This document shows positions 47,556 to 57,717 of a stretch of 64,000 nt of DNA, one piece after another. Positions within the stretch are counted from its first letter, which is position 1; each line of letters starts with the position of its first letter. Below the pieces are notes generated by a model. It was not told the DNA's origin. It was given only the letters and a program-made list of their open reading frames with translations, and did no database searches. Origin of the DNA: Perkinsus olseni (lineage: Eukaryota; Perkinsozoa; Perkinsida; Perkinsidae). Location of the stretch: positions 1-64,000 of the forward strand of contig JABANP010000043.1 of assembly GCA_013115135.1 (NCBI GenBank), read 5' to 3'. Made by a program: the position numbers and the translations under genes.

Positions 47556-48939
47556 GGCTTAGTAAGCTTGTGGTGAGAGGATCTGCCCGCTCCTGGTGCC
47601 CAGTGTGTTAGCTGCGAGATATCGATTGCTCGCTATGTGTTGATCGACTCCGTACGGCCATTATTTGCTGCTCTTTAACTTTTCGACTGTGCGGCCCTGT
47701 CTGTGTGTAGTAGACAGATAGACAGGTTTTGGCGGGTGCGAGAGTGTTAAAGGCAGCTTGCATGTGGATGCGTCAAAGGATCGATTGCATTTAGAGTCTT
47801 TCGTGGATTCTTCTGAGGACTACAGTTAGCAGTGCTGGCGCTCCTGCCAGCCTTGTCGACCGCAGCTCAAGTATTATATGATTTCTGCATTTTCCTCTGG
47901 GATTGTGTTGCCAGAGTCACTATCATCAACCACCCATAGTATCAATCGACGACTCGATCACGACTTGACTGCGTAAGCGTTACACTGTGAGGTCAATGAC
48001 CTTTAAGTTCACTTCAGCAGCCGGCTGACAACGGTACTACAACACTTCGGTGGAGTGTTCAGCCTAAACAGTTTAGGACGAGACTAAAGGTGTGAGAACG
48101 TGAACGGCTGAAACTGCGTAGAAGAAACGACCAAAAGTAGCCATAGTGACGAGATCTCGTCACGAGATTGAGGGTTGCTACTTATCAAAAACGAACGTTG
48201 AAGATGGGTCTCAAACCCTTGCTTGTCCTCCTCGTGAAACGGCTGACAGTTTTGTTATAAAAATATCACCAATCGATTGCCCTTCTTTTTTAGCTATAGT
48301 GACTAGTTCCTCGTTGTGAAATGTTCGTTCATATCCGAGTTACAGCGCTTTAGTCGACTTGCATATCAAACCCGAACGCACTGTATACTGTTCGCTAAAA
48401 GTTCGCCGCATTTTGCCTGGCCGGACTGACGCTAGTCTAGCGCCGCTAGAGTGAGTTGATTGAAGGGGGCAGGTTCTCAGAGAACTTTGCAAAGAGCTTT
48501 GCTTCGTCCAGAGGGTTCCCGCTAGAGGATTTAGCGGTCATTCGCCAATTTTTGTGGGTGCTCGAAATCGTAAAAGAATGGTTCTCAGAGGTTCGCATCC
48601 TTGAATCACCTTCCCTGTACTGAACAGTTCAGTCTGAACTCTGCGTTTTCAAACGGTGCTCGATGGGCAATAGCCTCACTCTAATTAGACGATGAACTCT
48701 GGAACAGGGCTCTCCCATTATCCGATCGATACTCGAACAGCTCGAGAAGATTCTTGATCTCGAGAGAATTTGCGGTTCATGGTCATCATGAAAAGAACGT
48801 GAAACAAGTTACAGCGTATCACACTCGCCGCCAAACCACAGTCGAACTTATTGTAGACAGGCAATCTTTCGCCAACCAAGTTATCCGCGAAGCATCCGAC
48901 TGCAATGGATCCACGTACCATTTCGCCCACCCGATACCT
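47556..48939. other. No supported gene
   Basis: AT-richer spacer. I see the second copy of the 30-base dispersed repeat at 47967-47996 and no exon-like chain. Confidence 0.45.
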
Positions 48940-49352
48940 TCAAAGGACTCGATGAGGAGCAACCAACGGTTCAAGCCAAGCCGTGGCGTGAACTTTCTCG
49001 GACTGTGGAGAGGGCTCACACTGATTCCCGTTGACCGATGTCTCCTTTAATTCATCTGAGCTGATCAAACCATTGATGTGCAATGAGCTGCCCTTCACAA
49101 ACACCCTGTGGTTAAGTGAATTTACCTGAAAAGTCCTACGACGACTGGTCGACCATCTCACGGAAGGTTGACGGTCATTGACCGTCGCCCAACCATTTCA
49201 CCCACCCACGTTCCCTGGATGGCCTGCCAGACGTCGTTCAATGATTCGAGTGGTGCCAGGCTTCCCATCGACTCATGATACCGCCGTATCCTGGACTCGG
49301 GCGGACCCGACGCTGAATTCATTGAGCAACCCGATATCAGATCGCTTGACAT
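48940..49352 (-). CDS. Protein with GTW-type motif, two exons visible
   Basis: Exon 1 from ATG 49352 encodes a Ser-rich start and SLNDVWQAIQGTWVGEMVGR. A 47-base GT-AG intron (GTCAATG...GTCGTAG) joins in phase to TFQVNSLNHRVFVKGSSLHI and SSDELKETSVNGNQCEPSPQ, with a TGA at 48940. The W-x-x-x-x-GTW segment followed by a beta-hairpin-rich region recalls a motif I associate with repetitive Perkinsus proteins (W-x-x-LxGTW). That recollection is not a database match. No signal peptide. Further exons downstream are possible because another frame stays open to 48819. Confidence 0.45.
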
Positions 49353-49550
49353 CACTGCGCGACAAGATAATATTGGAAGTAATGCTTCCGAAGCATTGAC
49401 GAAGGTCGGATAGTTTTTTTCCGTAGGGGCTTATCAGTAGCAGCTAGGGCGCCGGGATGGGCATCGCCAATCTACTCGGTGGCTGGCAGCCACTGGCTGC
49501 TAGGCCCTATTAATCAGATTATCCGATACGCCCCATTTTGGCTTAATCTG

Positions 49551-50330
49551 CTAAAATTCGTAAAGTTTACGTTCAACGTAGACGCGTGTCGGCATCGCGG
49601 CCTGGATGACTCGTAGCGGCGCACCCCGCGTGTATCCTTCACGCTTAGCGTCTCTCACGTCAATGCGCCGGCGTTGAACTTTTTCACGCGTCATACGGTT
49701 GCACCTCCTGGAGCCATACTTCCGAAGTATTACTTCGGTTACGATGGCGACGCGCTTACCTTGTGGGCTCTCCACAAGAACTTCCCCGCGGTACTGACTG
49801 AGACGACTAAGCGCCGGCACTCTTCCCTTCTGCATGGTCTGCCTGAGGAATGAGGATTACGGCAAACACTTTCCAGTAAGAACCGGAGTCCGGTTACCGG
49901 ACAAGCTGCTCTGAAGCAAGAATGGGCCACACACACGCACGACAGTTATATCATCGCTACCATTGATTCCGCTGTGTCTCCATCAGTCGCTCTCTGAAGC
50001 TCGCAATCGCTGATCGCCCCCCATCGAGTTCGAGCAGCCTGTCGATCTCCATCGAGTCTGGGATAATCTTCTGGGTGAGAAATTCACAGAGAATCTCTCG
50101 GCCGCGTAGCACAGCTTCCCGCCTGACAAGCCAGGAGAACGATACCGTAAGCTGGTAGAGCACCAACCTTCTCGCTTCCTCATCATAAGAATACTCGCTC
50201 TCCTCGAGTTTGTAGCATTCATCGACAATCCGCCACTTCGCTTCTTGCGAAGATCTGCGACGGAGGCCCTCCAAATACCTAGGTATCGCTATTCTTCTCT
50301 ATAGCCACCATCCTCGTGAGGCATGTTATA
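49551..50330 (-). CDS. Unrecognised two-exon protein with basic C-terminus
   Basis: The 5' exon (about 50300 to 49958) encodes IPRYLEGLRRRSSQEAKWRI, then SYDEEARRLVLYQLTVSFSW, REILCEFLTQKIIPDSMEID and SFRERLMETQRNQ. A donor GTAGCG and an acceptor TCCTCAG lead to MQKGRVPALSRLSQYRGEVL, VAIVTEVILRKYGSRRC and the very basic MTREKVQRRRIDVRDAKREG; the stop is at 49551. Helical first half and Arg/Lys-rich second half would suit an RNA- or ribosome-associated (possibly mitochondrial) protein, but no domain is recognised. The start codon is not found. A short palindrome lies inside (AAGTAATACTTCGGAAGTAT). Confidence 0.45.
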
Positions 50331-50583
50331 CGTGCCGGCCGCGTCGCAGTTATCATGGTCTTGCATGGGGAAGTTTTCTCTTAGTTTACGAAGTTTTTTA
50401 GCACGGCATTTTTCGCGATTCATCACGGCTGTGTCGTATCTGACAGGTCAATGGGGGCATCGATCAAGGCTCACCCTACTGCCTCCGTTCCTTCTCGGCC
50501 CTACGCCTAACCCCGTATTCTCGGATTGCTTGGAAAGCACGAGACCTGAGCCCTTATACCGTGATCTTCCCGTGGTGCGGTCC

Positions 50584-52450
50584 CTACTGCCACATGTCAT
50601 CCAATTGCAGCGTGAAGCAGTTATCAGCATTAGCGTTGGTGGTCGGTATGAAGCCGAGCCGTCGGGCCACTGCTTGAGACCTCAAGTTATCATCTCGACA
50701 ATAGAGGAGGAGCTCCGTTACGTTGTCGCCAGCACAGAGCTCTTCCTTCACCTAGCGGCAACTACATATGCGAGCTGCAGTGAACGGGGACGTACGAAAG
50801 ACGACATGACCATCACAGCAGCGGTAACCAGCCCTTGACCTTCGGCCCAGTCAGCGACCCAGTAGGACACGTCCAGGAAGCAGAAGGGGACGCTGGTTTC
50901 CGGGCAGACTCGAGTAAACTTTTCGAACCTGCTGTTGCCATCAACGGAAGGAAGCCCACAGCTGATGGCGGACCAAATCATTCCAGCGAGACTCCGCTCT
51001 CCTTCCTCTCCGTTAAGCCATATTCCACTGTAGTAGGCGAACCCATCGACGAGAGACTGTCGCCATCTCTCGATGCAGCCTTGGACCTCACGCCTGTGCA
51101 AGTACCTTGTGTGGGGTCTCGAAGATACGTTCAATAAGAGCTTCTACAGCGTTATATCGCTCGGCCGTATGCCTGAGTTTTTCAGCCGCTCTCGGTTGGC
51201 CCTCAGGGTCCTGAACATCGTTCTCTTTCCCATTTTGTCCGTGAGAAAGGTACCTCTTGAGGACTTCCCAGTCGTCCATGATGAGTGGCTCACAGTAGAA
51301 CTTTGAGGCACCCAGAGGGACGTGCCAGGCTCTGAAAGATGGCTCCGCTGCAACTCTTGCGGATATATCCTCGACCGGGCATCTGTGACGAGTTCGACGA
51401 CGGTAGAAGTAGACGTGCATGACGAGCACTGAATCTACCTTAAGCACGACTCTGGCGGAAGTAACGGTGGTGGGACGACACTGTCACCGACAAATAAGAC
51501 TCCATCAACGGTGCCGGCGATCAACAGCAGGCTGGGCGGTCGAGAGTGAATGCCAATATCGGTGAGGATCACCAGTGGCACCTAGGTTGAGCAGATCAGC
51601 CACTCGAGTGGTGTCCCAGGGAATTGCAGCCGACGCTTTAGCGAGGGCCGCCACCATAAGTGATGGTGGACCGAGAATCTCATTACACCACCCTCCCCAT
51701 CACCAGGTTGTGTAATCAGATTCTCGGGTTACCGCCAGACACAACCCGGGCGACGGTCGAATCACCTCCTTCACAGTATCGGCCGTAGGGAGGTGCAAAG
51801 TACCAGTGCCTTCCTCTACTAACCATACGTATTCTCCCGCCGCCTGTTTAGCGAGCTCAGGAATATCTGATGGTGAACGGCGCACCAGGTAACTGCAAAC
51901 GTCAGGGACTCTGAGTGGTCAGGTGCCAATAGAGAAGAGAGTCGACGCAGGCAGGCGCGAAAGGTAGATCTTGGGAGTTAGAGCTACTGTGGGGGGCTAC
52001 TGAGCAATTGCCAGTGGGAAAGGCTGTGAAGCACATAGACGACGATTCGAGATTGTGAAGTGCTGCGGAAGACCCACGCGTCAACGTCTGCTTTCCTTTC
52101 CTGGCGGACCCTCAGCCTAGCCTCATCTTCACATAAAAGCTCAACCTAATAGCAAGAAAGAACGACATAACTCGCTTTTGAAGAGTCGCAGACCTGAGCT
52201 TCTTTCATAGCCGCCTTTGCTAGGGACGAAAGGGCATTTCTGATCTCCAGTACGCTACAGACTTCTGTGAAGAGGCGCAGACTATGGCCGAACTAAGGCA
52301 TTGGATGAATTGAGGGGAGCATGGTGGCTTGGCGATTAACTCACCGAGGATACCAGTGATTCGTACGCACAGGCGAGTGTCGATCTGTCGTCTGCTGGCG
52401 TGTCACTGCAAGAATCACGATGGTCTTCAAGTTGCGTATGCCCATGGCCC
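50584..52450 (-). CDS. RimJ/RimL-like GNAT acetyltransferase
   Basis: The C-terminal half is a GNAT domain. It opens with FYCEPLIMDDWEVLKRTLRA (about 51190-51290), then WLNGEEGERSLAGMIWSAIS and PFCFLDVSYWVADWAEGQGL, where the Gln-Gly pair lies at the acetyl-CoA pyrophosphate loop. A 44-base intron (GTACGT...GCTAG, about 50745-50788) then joins in phase to LLLYCRDDNLRSQAVARRLG, the N-x-R-S-x-x-V-A-x-R-LGF motif of RimL proteins. TAG at 50584 ends it. Upstream exons on the same strand (PELAKQAAGEYVWLVEEGTG, about 51740-51900; VELLCEDEARLRVRQERKAD, about 52070-52160; IRNALSSLAKAAMKEAQ, about 52200-52260) probably form an N-terminal extension. Likely activity: N-acetylation of a protein N-terminus or small amine; the substrate is unknown. 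The 5' end is unresolved. Confidence 0.6.
51673..51725. repeat. Intronic inverted repeat, 18-base arms
   Basis: GAGAATCTCATTACACCA pairs with GGTTGTGTAATCAGATTCTC, with a 15-base loop and two mismatches. It falls inside an intron of the acetyltransferase gene. Confidence 0.6.
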
Positions 52451-52784
52451 ACTTAGCGGGATCGTCATCATTCGACTGGAGCGCCGGTGGCTGAGTACTA
52501 ACTTCCAGGGCGACACCTGCGCTTCACTGAACTTTCTCACGAACGAGAACGAGAGTGGTACCGCGGCCTTCGGTTGGGAAAGTGATGGGGTCAAGATCAC
52601 CGGGGACTGGAGATTGACCGGGTGGTCGCAACAACATTGCAGCCGTGCCGTCCTAAATTATGACCACTTCAAAAGTCTGGAAATGCACACTTACTATCTG
52701 TGGAGCGGAGTCACTGGGTACGTGAACAGTGGAAGAGGGCCGGTTGCCGGGAGCAAGGTCCTCCTGAGCAAGTTTTGCCGGTAG
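52329..52784 (+). other. 151-codon open frame opposite the acetyltransferase 5' end
   Basis: The frame contains GDTCASLNFLTNENESGTAA and MHTYYLWSGVTGYVNSG, with fairly protein-like composition. However, its ATG lies inside a likely exon of the opposite strand and it has no recognised domain. Possibly a small gene, more probably a shadow. Confidence 0.25.
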
Positions 52785-52875
52785 TATGTCGTCTGCCTTC
52801 CCTTGGGAAAGCCGCAACTTTCTCCCACAGGAACTTGGGCTGCAGCAAGTTTCATTCGAGAATGTAGCGTGTATC

Positions 52876-54297
52876 TCAGTGTACTTCGCCTTGGTGCTCC
52901 CTGAGGCATTCTCTTTCGACTTCTAGCAGGTCTTCCATCCAACCGCACAATCGGCAGAGTCGAGTGATAGAAGAATCACAGTCGCCTGAGTCGGACCTCT
53001 CCTTTGCCCCCCCACGGAATATGATCGGTCTACCGAGCATGGCCACGTCGCGGTAGTTGTCATCGAGATGGAAAGCGAAACCCTCTGTTGCCGAACCCTG
53101 AAGGGTTGTGAGGGTCCCCAAGCCTGCCATGAGTAGTCGCCAGGCAGGGCATTCGGTAGGCGCTGTGCTACAGGCCAGTGGGTTCCTTATTGATCAGCAG
53201 ACGAGGCGTGGATGAGGGCACGGACCCTATCAGCGCGGCGAAAGGCATGACCCGCAGCGATGTGCCGACAACTATGAGCAGGTCGCATCGAGGGAAGTCA
53301 TCAGAGACCATGTCTTGGTATCTGATGGGTACGATATGTGCCGTCCAGTATCGCAACTGAAGGTTACTGTGTTCTGATTTTCTCCCCAAAAAACGTCACA
53401 TCAGGTTTCACTAAACCACCACACTTCAGGCAACGCGGTGGCGATACGCTTCTCCTGCCATTCGCGAGGGAATCTTTGTTCGCCTCGAGGACCCGAGCGC
53501 GATACCTGCTCATTCAGTCATATTGAGAGAGGACGAGCCTCTCACCAGCGGATGTCGTGTTGTCGCGCACAGTCGACGCAGTGGCAGTCGGAAAAAGAAC
53601 CGTGCCAGAAAGCGACTCTCTCGGGGTCGATTCCGCAGCCGTATTCGAGGCCGTCTATGTTCTGCGTGTACAGCCTGAAGAGGGAGCTCTGACGAAGTTC
53701 GATGGGAACTCTCACCTGAGGAGCATCTTCTTCTTCTCCAGGAGCTTGATGAAGTAGTGTGTCCGAGTAGGAAGGTATTGGCCCGGAAAGAGATCCGGCA
53801 CCAGGGTTGTGAAAGGCGCTGGGTTCTCTTTAAAATAACTAACAGAGGGTCGGTGCATTCAGGGGAGTGCGAAGCGCAATGGAGTTCAATGACAAAAGAA
53901 GGAGAACGCCAAAATCAAGTGTATCTCCCAGGAGTGACTCGCTCCGAGTGAGTTGGCAGTCCTGACCTGGACTCGTACCCCGAGCGCGTACCTCAGATCG
54001 AACATGGCTTCGGGCTTGGGTAGGGAGAAATGGGCGAGTCTCGCATAGAGGCCGCTGGTGGGGGAGCGAAAGTCGGGTATCCCCGAGGATACAGACATCC
54101 CGGCACCGGCCATGACGATGATCCGCCCTGGAAGAAGACGGATAGCAGCAAAAAGGCTTCCAGCCTAGCGTACTGCAAGATCCTGACTTGAGCAGTTCAG
54201 CCAGGCTCCTCGGCCCAGGCCTCAGGCCCAGAAGGGCCGAGCCGCGCCGTAAGGGTCGGGGGATACTGCCGGGCTGAGACGAAGAATCCGTCGCCAT
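52876..54297 (-). CDS. SIR2: Sirtuin (SIR2 family NAD-dependent deacylase)
   Basis: ATG 54297 starts a short Ser/Arg-rich leader. A 48-base GT-AG intron leads to [20 protein letters not shown] and [19 protein letters not shown]: the GAG-x-S-x-x-x-GIPDFRS NAD-binding motif. Next exons: [20 protein letters not shown] (about 53740-53810) and [20 protein letters not shown] (about 53600-53660) with the TQNIDGLE motif. [14 protein letters not shown] follows, where His is the catalytic base and C-x2-C starts the zinc ribbon. Then [17 protein letters not shown] (about 53400) gives the second C-x2-C. The fold closes with [20 protein letters not shown] and [10 protein letters not shown] (about 53180-53300) and a C-terminal exon with [13 protein letters not shown] and [15 protein letters not shown], stop 52876. 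All diagnostic residues are present. It is closest in motif spacing to class I (SIRT1-3) sirtuins. The short tail suggests cytosolic or nuclear location. Confidence 0.9.
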
Positions 54298-54675
54298 CTA
54301 CCGTTCAGTAGCACTGCGTTATGAAACTGCGATCGGGTGATTGTATGGTACTGGCAGGTCGAGGAGCAACGATGAGGCCGGATGAGAGCAAAGAGCCCGA
54401 GAAGGCGTCACCTCAGCCATCCGACGCGCAGTGTGGGGAAGTTGAGGCGGGACGAACTCCTTCTCGCCGATGCCGCATTCGAGTCTCGAGGGCTCTCAGA
54501 GCCCTACTGTCTTAATTGAACGCAAAGCGGGAGAGGACATAAGGAAATACAAGAAATCTCTAGATTACTGAGTTAAACATTTCAGTAGTACAATCAATGG
54601 TGTTACTGCTAATTCAGCTTGATCGATTATTCGCTTTATCAGCTGTAGCCGGAGACAGTATAGAGCATAAGTCAG

Positions 54676-54752
54676 ACCTGGAGATTGAACCCGGGGTCTC
54701 TCGGTTCGCAAGTATACAAGTTAACCACGCGGCCAAATGGCTTAGGTGGAAC
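54676..54752 (-). pseudogene. tRNA-like sequence, decayed
   Basis: On the - strand it reads like a tRNA: TGGCCGCGTGGTTAA (A box/D-arm) and CCCCGGGTTCAATCTCC (T-arm/B box). The anticodon stem does not pair and only the outer four acceptor pairs form, so it is a tRNA pseudogene or a tRNA-derived repeat. Confidence 0.45.
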
Positions 54753-54884
54753 ATACTTCACTAGCCTAGACTTTGCACTCAACTGTCTTCATCGACTGTA
54801 AGGCTGACAGGTTGAACAGCATCACTCGGCTAGCACTCGATGCAGCCGTGTTCTCTAACGCCGTTAGACTAACGGGCCACGGCC

Positions 54885-55580
54885 TCACCCATGAGCACAC
54901 TTACGTTCGGATTGAGGAGGGCCCTCGTTGCCGAGACTCTTCCGGACTAGTGCCAATGTAGTATCTATGAGGCTCACTAAGAGGTTCGAAGGCGAACTCG
55001 TCTCACGCCACTTGTCCACTGAGGGCACCGAGAAGGCTGACTGTACGACTCCGCCAAACGGGTTGACCACACTCGCAATCATACTCGGGCTCTGTCGACT
55101 CACGAGCAACCTGCCGTGAGGGAGTGATTCAGCGCTCCTACAGTTTCAGGAGGGAGGGCACCGCACACGCCTCACTGAGGCGGCCTCAGCCCGAAGGCTC
55201 TTCCCCCAGTGGGCGTCCGGGGCGAAAGAAAAAGGCCTACCACTGTCCACCCTGGTTCGCATTGTCACCGGCCCTCGGGCGCACTGCTGTGAGCACTCCA
55301 TTGACATATCTTTCCACAAGGTCGACAGCTGCGGACCCACTGAGGTTGGCCAGTGCATCCAGTACTCCAAAGTCTAAGATCTGAACTCGAAGTCACATCG
55401 GGGCCGAAGGGGTCCAGCCAGAACATACCAAAGGTAGCGACTTCCGCTGATCCCGAGCTGAAAAGTTCAGGGCCGACTGAAGAAATGGGAGCAAGAGTGC
55501 TGCGCTCGGACTCGGAGAGTCCAGATTTCAGGTACGTACTAGGAAGTCCTCTGAATCAACAATACCTGCCGTAACGGCAG
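54885..55580 (-). CDS. Putative multi-exon protein, unrecognised
   Basis: Exon-like stretches on the - strand: SERSTLAPISSVGPELFSSG (about 55435-55510), then after GTATGT...TTCAG LDFGVLDALANLSGSAAVDL and ERYVNGVLTAVRPRAGDN (about 55250-55380), and MIASVVNPFGGVVQSAFSVP with SNLLVSLIDTTLALVRKSLG (about 54930-55085). They are hydrophobic-helical without a recognised motif. The join between the first two does not keep the better frame, so the model is weak. Confidence 0.35.
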
Positions 55581-55689
55581 TGCCGTTACCCAGTCGATTC
55601 GTGGCCGCTTGCAGCGGCTGCGAGAACGGCCTTCAGATGTCGGAATGCCGAAGGGATCGGCACATGTCTATCGTGTTTTGCACGTTAGC

Positions 55690-56283
55690 CTGAATAACAC
55701 AGTTAGGGACAGGAACTTGCCTGAGAGCGGGAGCTAGGGTTACACAGAAGAGGTGGCTCTGTTTGCCTGACAGTCGGACCTGGCAAGAGGGCGGAAGGGG
55801 CAAGATTCACTCCAAGGCTCGTCGCGGGAGAAAATATCGTATCTGATGACGGAGCATTCTCTGGGGTAGTTACTGTGAATTTCCGAAACAAGAATGTACT
55901 ACACTTCTTCGAGTTGTCGGCTAAGACCGTTGGCGGCAGCCCCAACTACCACGACATGTACCTTCATACAAGATTCGACTTTAAAGGCTGAGCGGTTACA
56001 GGCCTTTGGGAAGGATCAAGTTCTATCCAGTCGTGTTAGTCGTTGGGACACGATTCGACTCAGCGACACTCTACGTCATGAACGACGAGCCATACCTCTC
56101 TTTGCAGCCCATGGTCAGTGCTGGCGTTCTCGATCTCGACGCGGGCCAACCTGAGAAGGGCTGCTGCCGTGGTTGCCAGCAATTTCGACAAGTGTGCGTC
56201 GCCCTACTCAGCGATCGCGCTAGCGCCAAGAGACCAGCTGCGATGAGAGTTCGTGACGGTACGAAGAGGCTCACGACAGGCTG
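55690..56283 (+). CDS. Putative beta-rich protein, unrecognised
   Basis: Two exon-like stretches on the + strand. The first contains ENIVSDDGAFSGVVTVNFRN and HFFELSAKTVGGSPNYHDMY (about 55830-55990). The second contains IKFYPVVLVVGTRFDSATLY and SLQPMVSAGVLDLDAGQPEK (about 56010-56150), followed by CCRGCQQF and the stop TGA 56283. Alternating hydrophobic residues suggest beta structure. The intron between them would need a GC donor (AAG-GCTGAG...TTACAG), so the model is tentative. No signal peptide is seen; the 5' end is not found. Confidence 0.35.
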
Positions 56284-57369
56284 ACAGCGCCTCTGACCAG
56301 GTTTCGAGAGTCGCCCAGGATGCCTGAGTAGAATTGCGAATCGCTGTCAGAATGCTCAGTCGCGGAACAGTTTAACTCAAACGCAGCATCGCCGAGTCAA
56401 CGGACAAGCAGCTGAGCACGAACAAGAGCTCCCGCCTGATCCCTACATTCGAGTCGTAGGGCTTGCTGCAAGCATACAGGTAGACTTTCTTGGACATGAA
56501 TAGCTGACCGTCCATGGCAACGGCGAGCTTTGGGCGTGACAACAGGCACTCGCGACATACGGGGTCATCTAATCTTGCACCTACTGGACGTTCGAAGACC
56601 TCGATTCATGGTGGTGCTCACGCACCTTTGGCGATTTTGCTGAAGATGGGCATCCTTTGCTCAGGTGGAACGCCGCTAACGGACACGTACACACCGCCAT
56701 TCTGAAGCACCCTCTGTGTCTGCCTCATCGTAGCGTTTGCCAAAGTGTCGTCTGCTCCATCCCGCATGAGGCAGTCCATCAAACCTAGCAGGTCTCTTTA
56801 CTGTACTTCAATCGTTCGCTGTGCTCGTCTGCCTATCTACCCTTATCAATGACCAGATTGAAGCACCCTCCTGTGAGTTCGTTCGAGTCCGCGAATCCCT
56901 GCTTATACTCCACCCCATGACGGAGTCGAGCTGAGGAGCAAATGGCGTAGTGCCGTGAATTAACGCCTTGAATGCACAAATCACAATCATCGCGAAGGTT
57001 GATGTTCTCAAAAGGCATTTCCTGAGCTGGTATTGCTGTTGTACATAACAGTCAATGAACAGTCCAACCTGAACTTACTCATCTCGGCAATTGCCGTATC
57101 ACTTGCATCGAGCGCCGTGACCTGAGAGGTCACGTAGAACTACCAAACAACAGAGAACCGTCGGAGTGATCGCAGGCTCGATCGCTACCCGCGTATATCC
57201 GAGGGAGATGAGTTGACGGGGCATTCTACTTTTGCCGCAGCCCAGAACCTGGCATACGTTCAAACTCGAAAGTGGCAATCAGGCTATGGCCATGAGCCGA
57301 GCGTGACAGCAACATGAACGGCTCATGACATTCAGTCCTCCATCGAGGAACGATAAAATCCACTAAGCC

Positions 57370-57717
57370 ATGGCAATGCTCACTAGGGCGGAAGGTCCTC
57401 TGGCACCACTGGGCTGTGAGTCAAATCGTGTGAAGCGTTCAGCTTCGGTTGTTGGTGGTGATGCACTCGAAGACGAGGGAGACCGAGGTTCCGGGCTGCA
57501 GCTAATGGAGAGGAGCACGAAAAAAAGGGCGGCAAGGGAGCGTGAGTTGCGGGATGAGGCTCGGTATTGTGGTTACCTCTGGACCAGTCCAATGAGTTCA
57601 GATCGTACATCCTCGAAAGACGCTACCCATTCGAAAGCGTCCCCGAATAACCCATTCTTGTATGCATTTTCCCAAAGTGCACAGTCTGATAGGTCTGTGA
57701 TGCATCGATTCACCTAA
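57370..57717 (+). CDS. Possible small charged protein
   Basis: 115 codons from ATG 57370. The middle is strongly charged (MERSTKKRAARERELRDEAR) after an acidic GDALEDEGDRG. No domain, and no splice-linked neighbours. Composition is more protein-like than most frames in this AT-balanced region, but support is weak. Confidence 0.3.
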   Translation: MAMLTRAEGPLAPLGCESNRVKRSASVVGGDALEDEGDRGSGLQLMERSTKKRAARERELRDEARYCGYLWTSPMSSDRTSSKDATHSKASPNNPFLYAFSQSAQSDRSVMHRFT

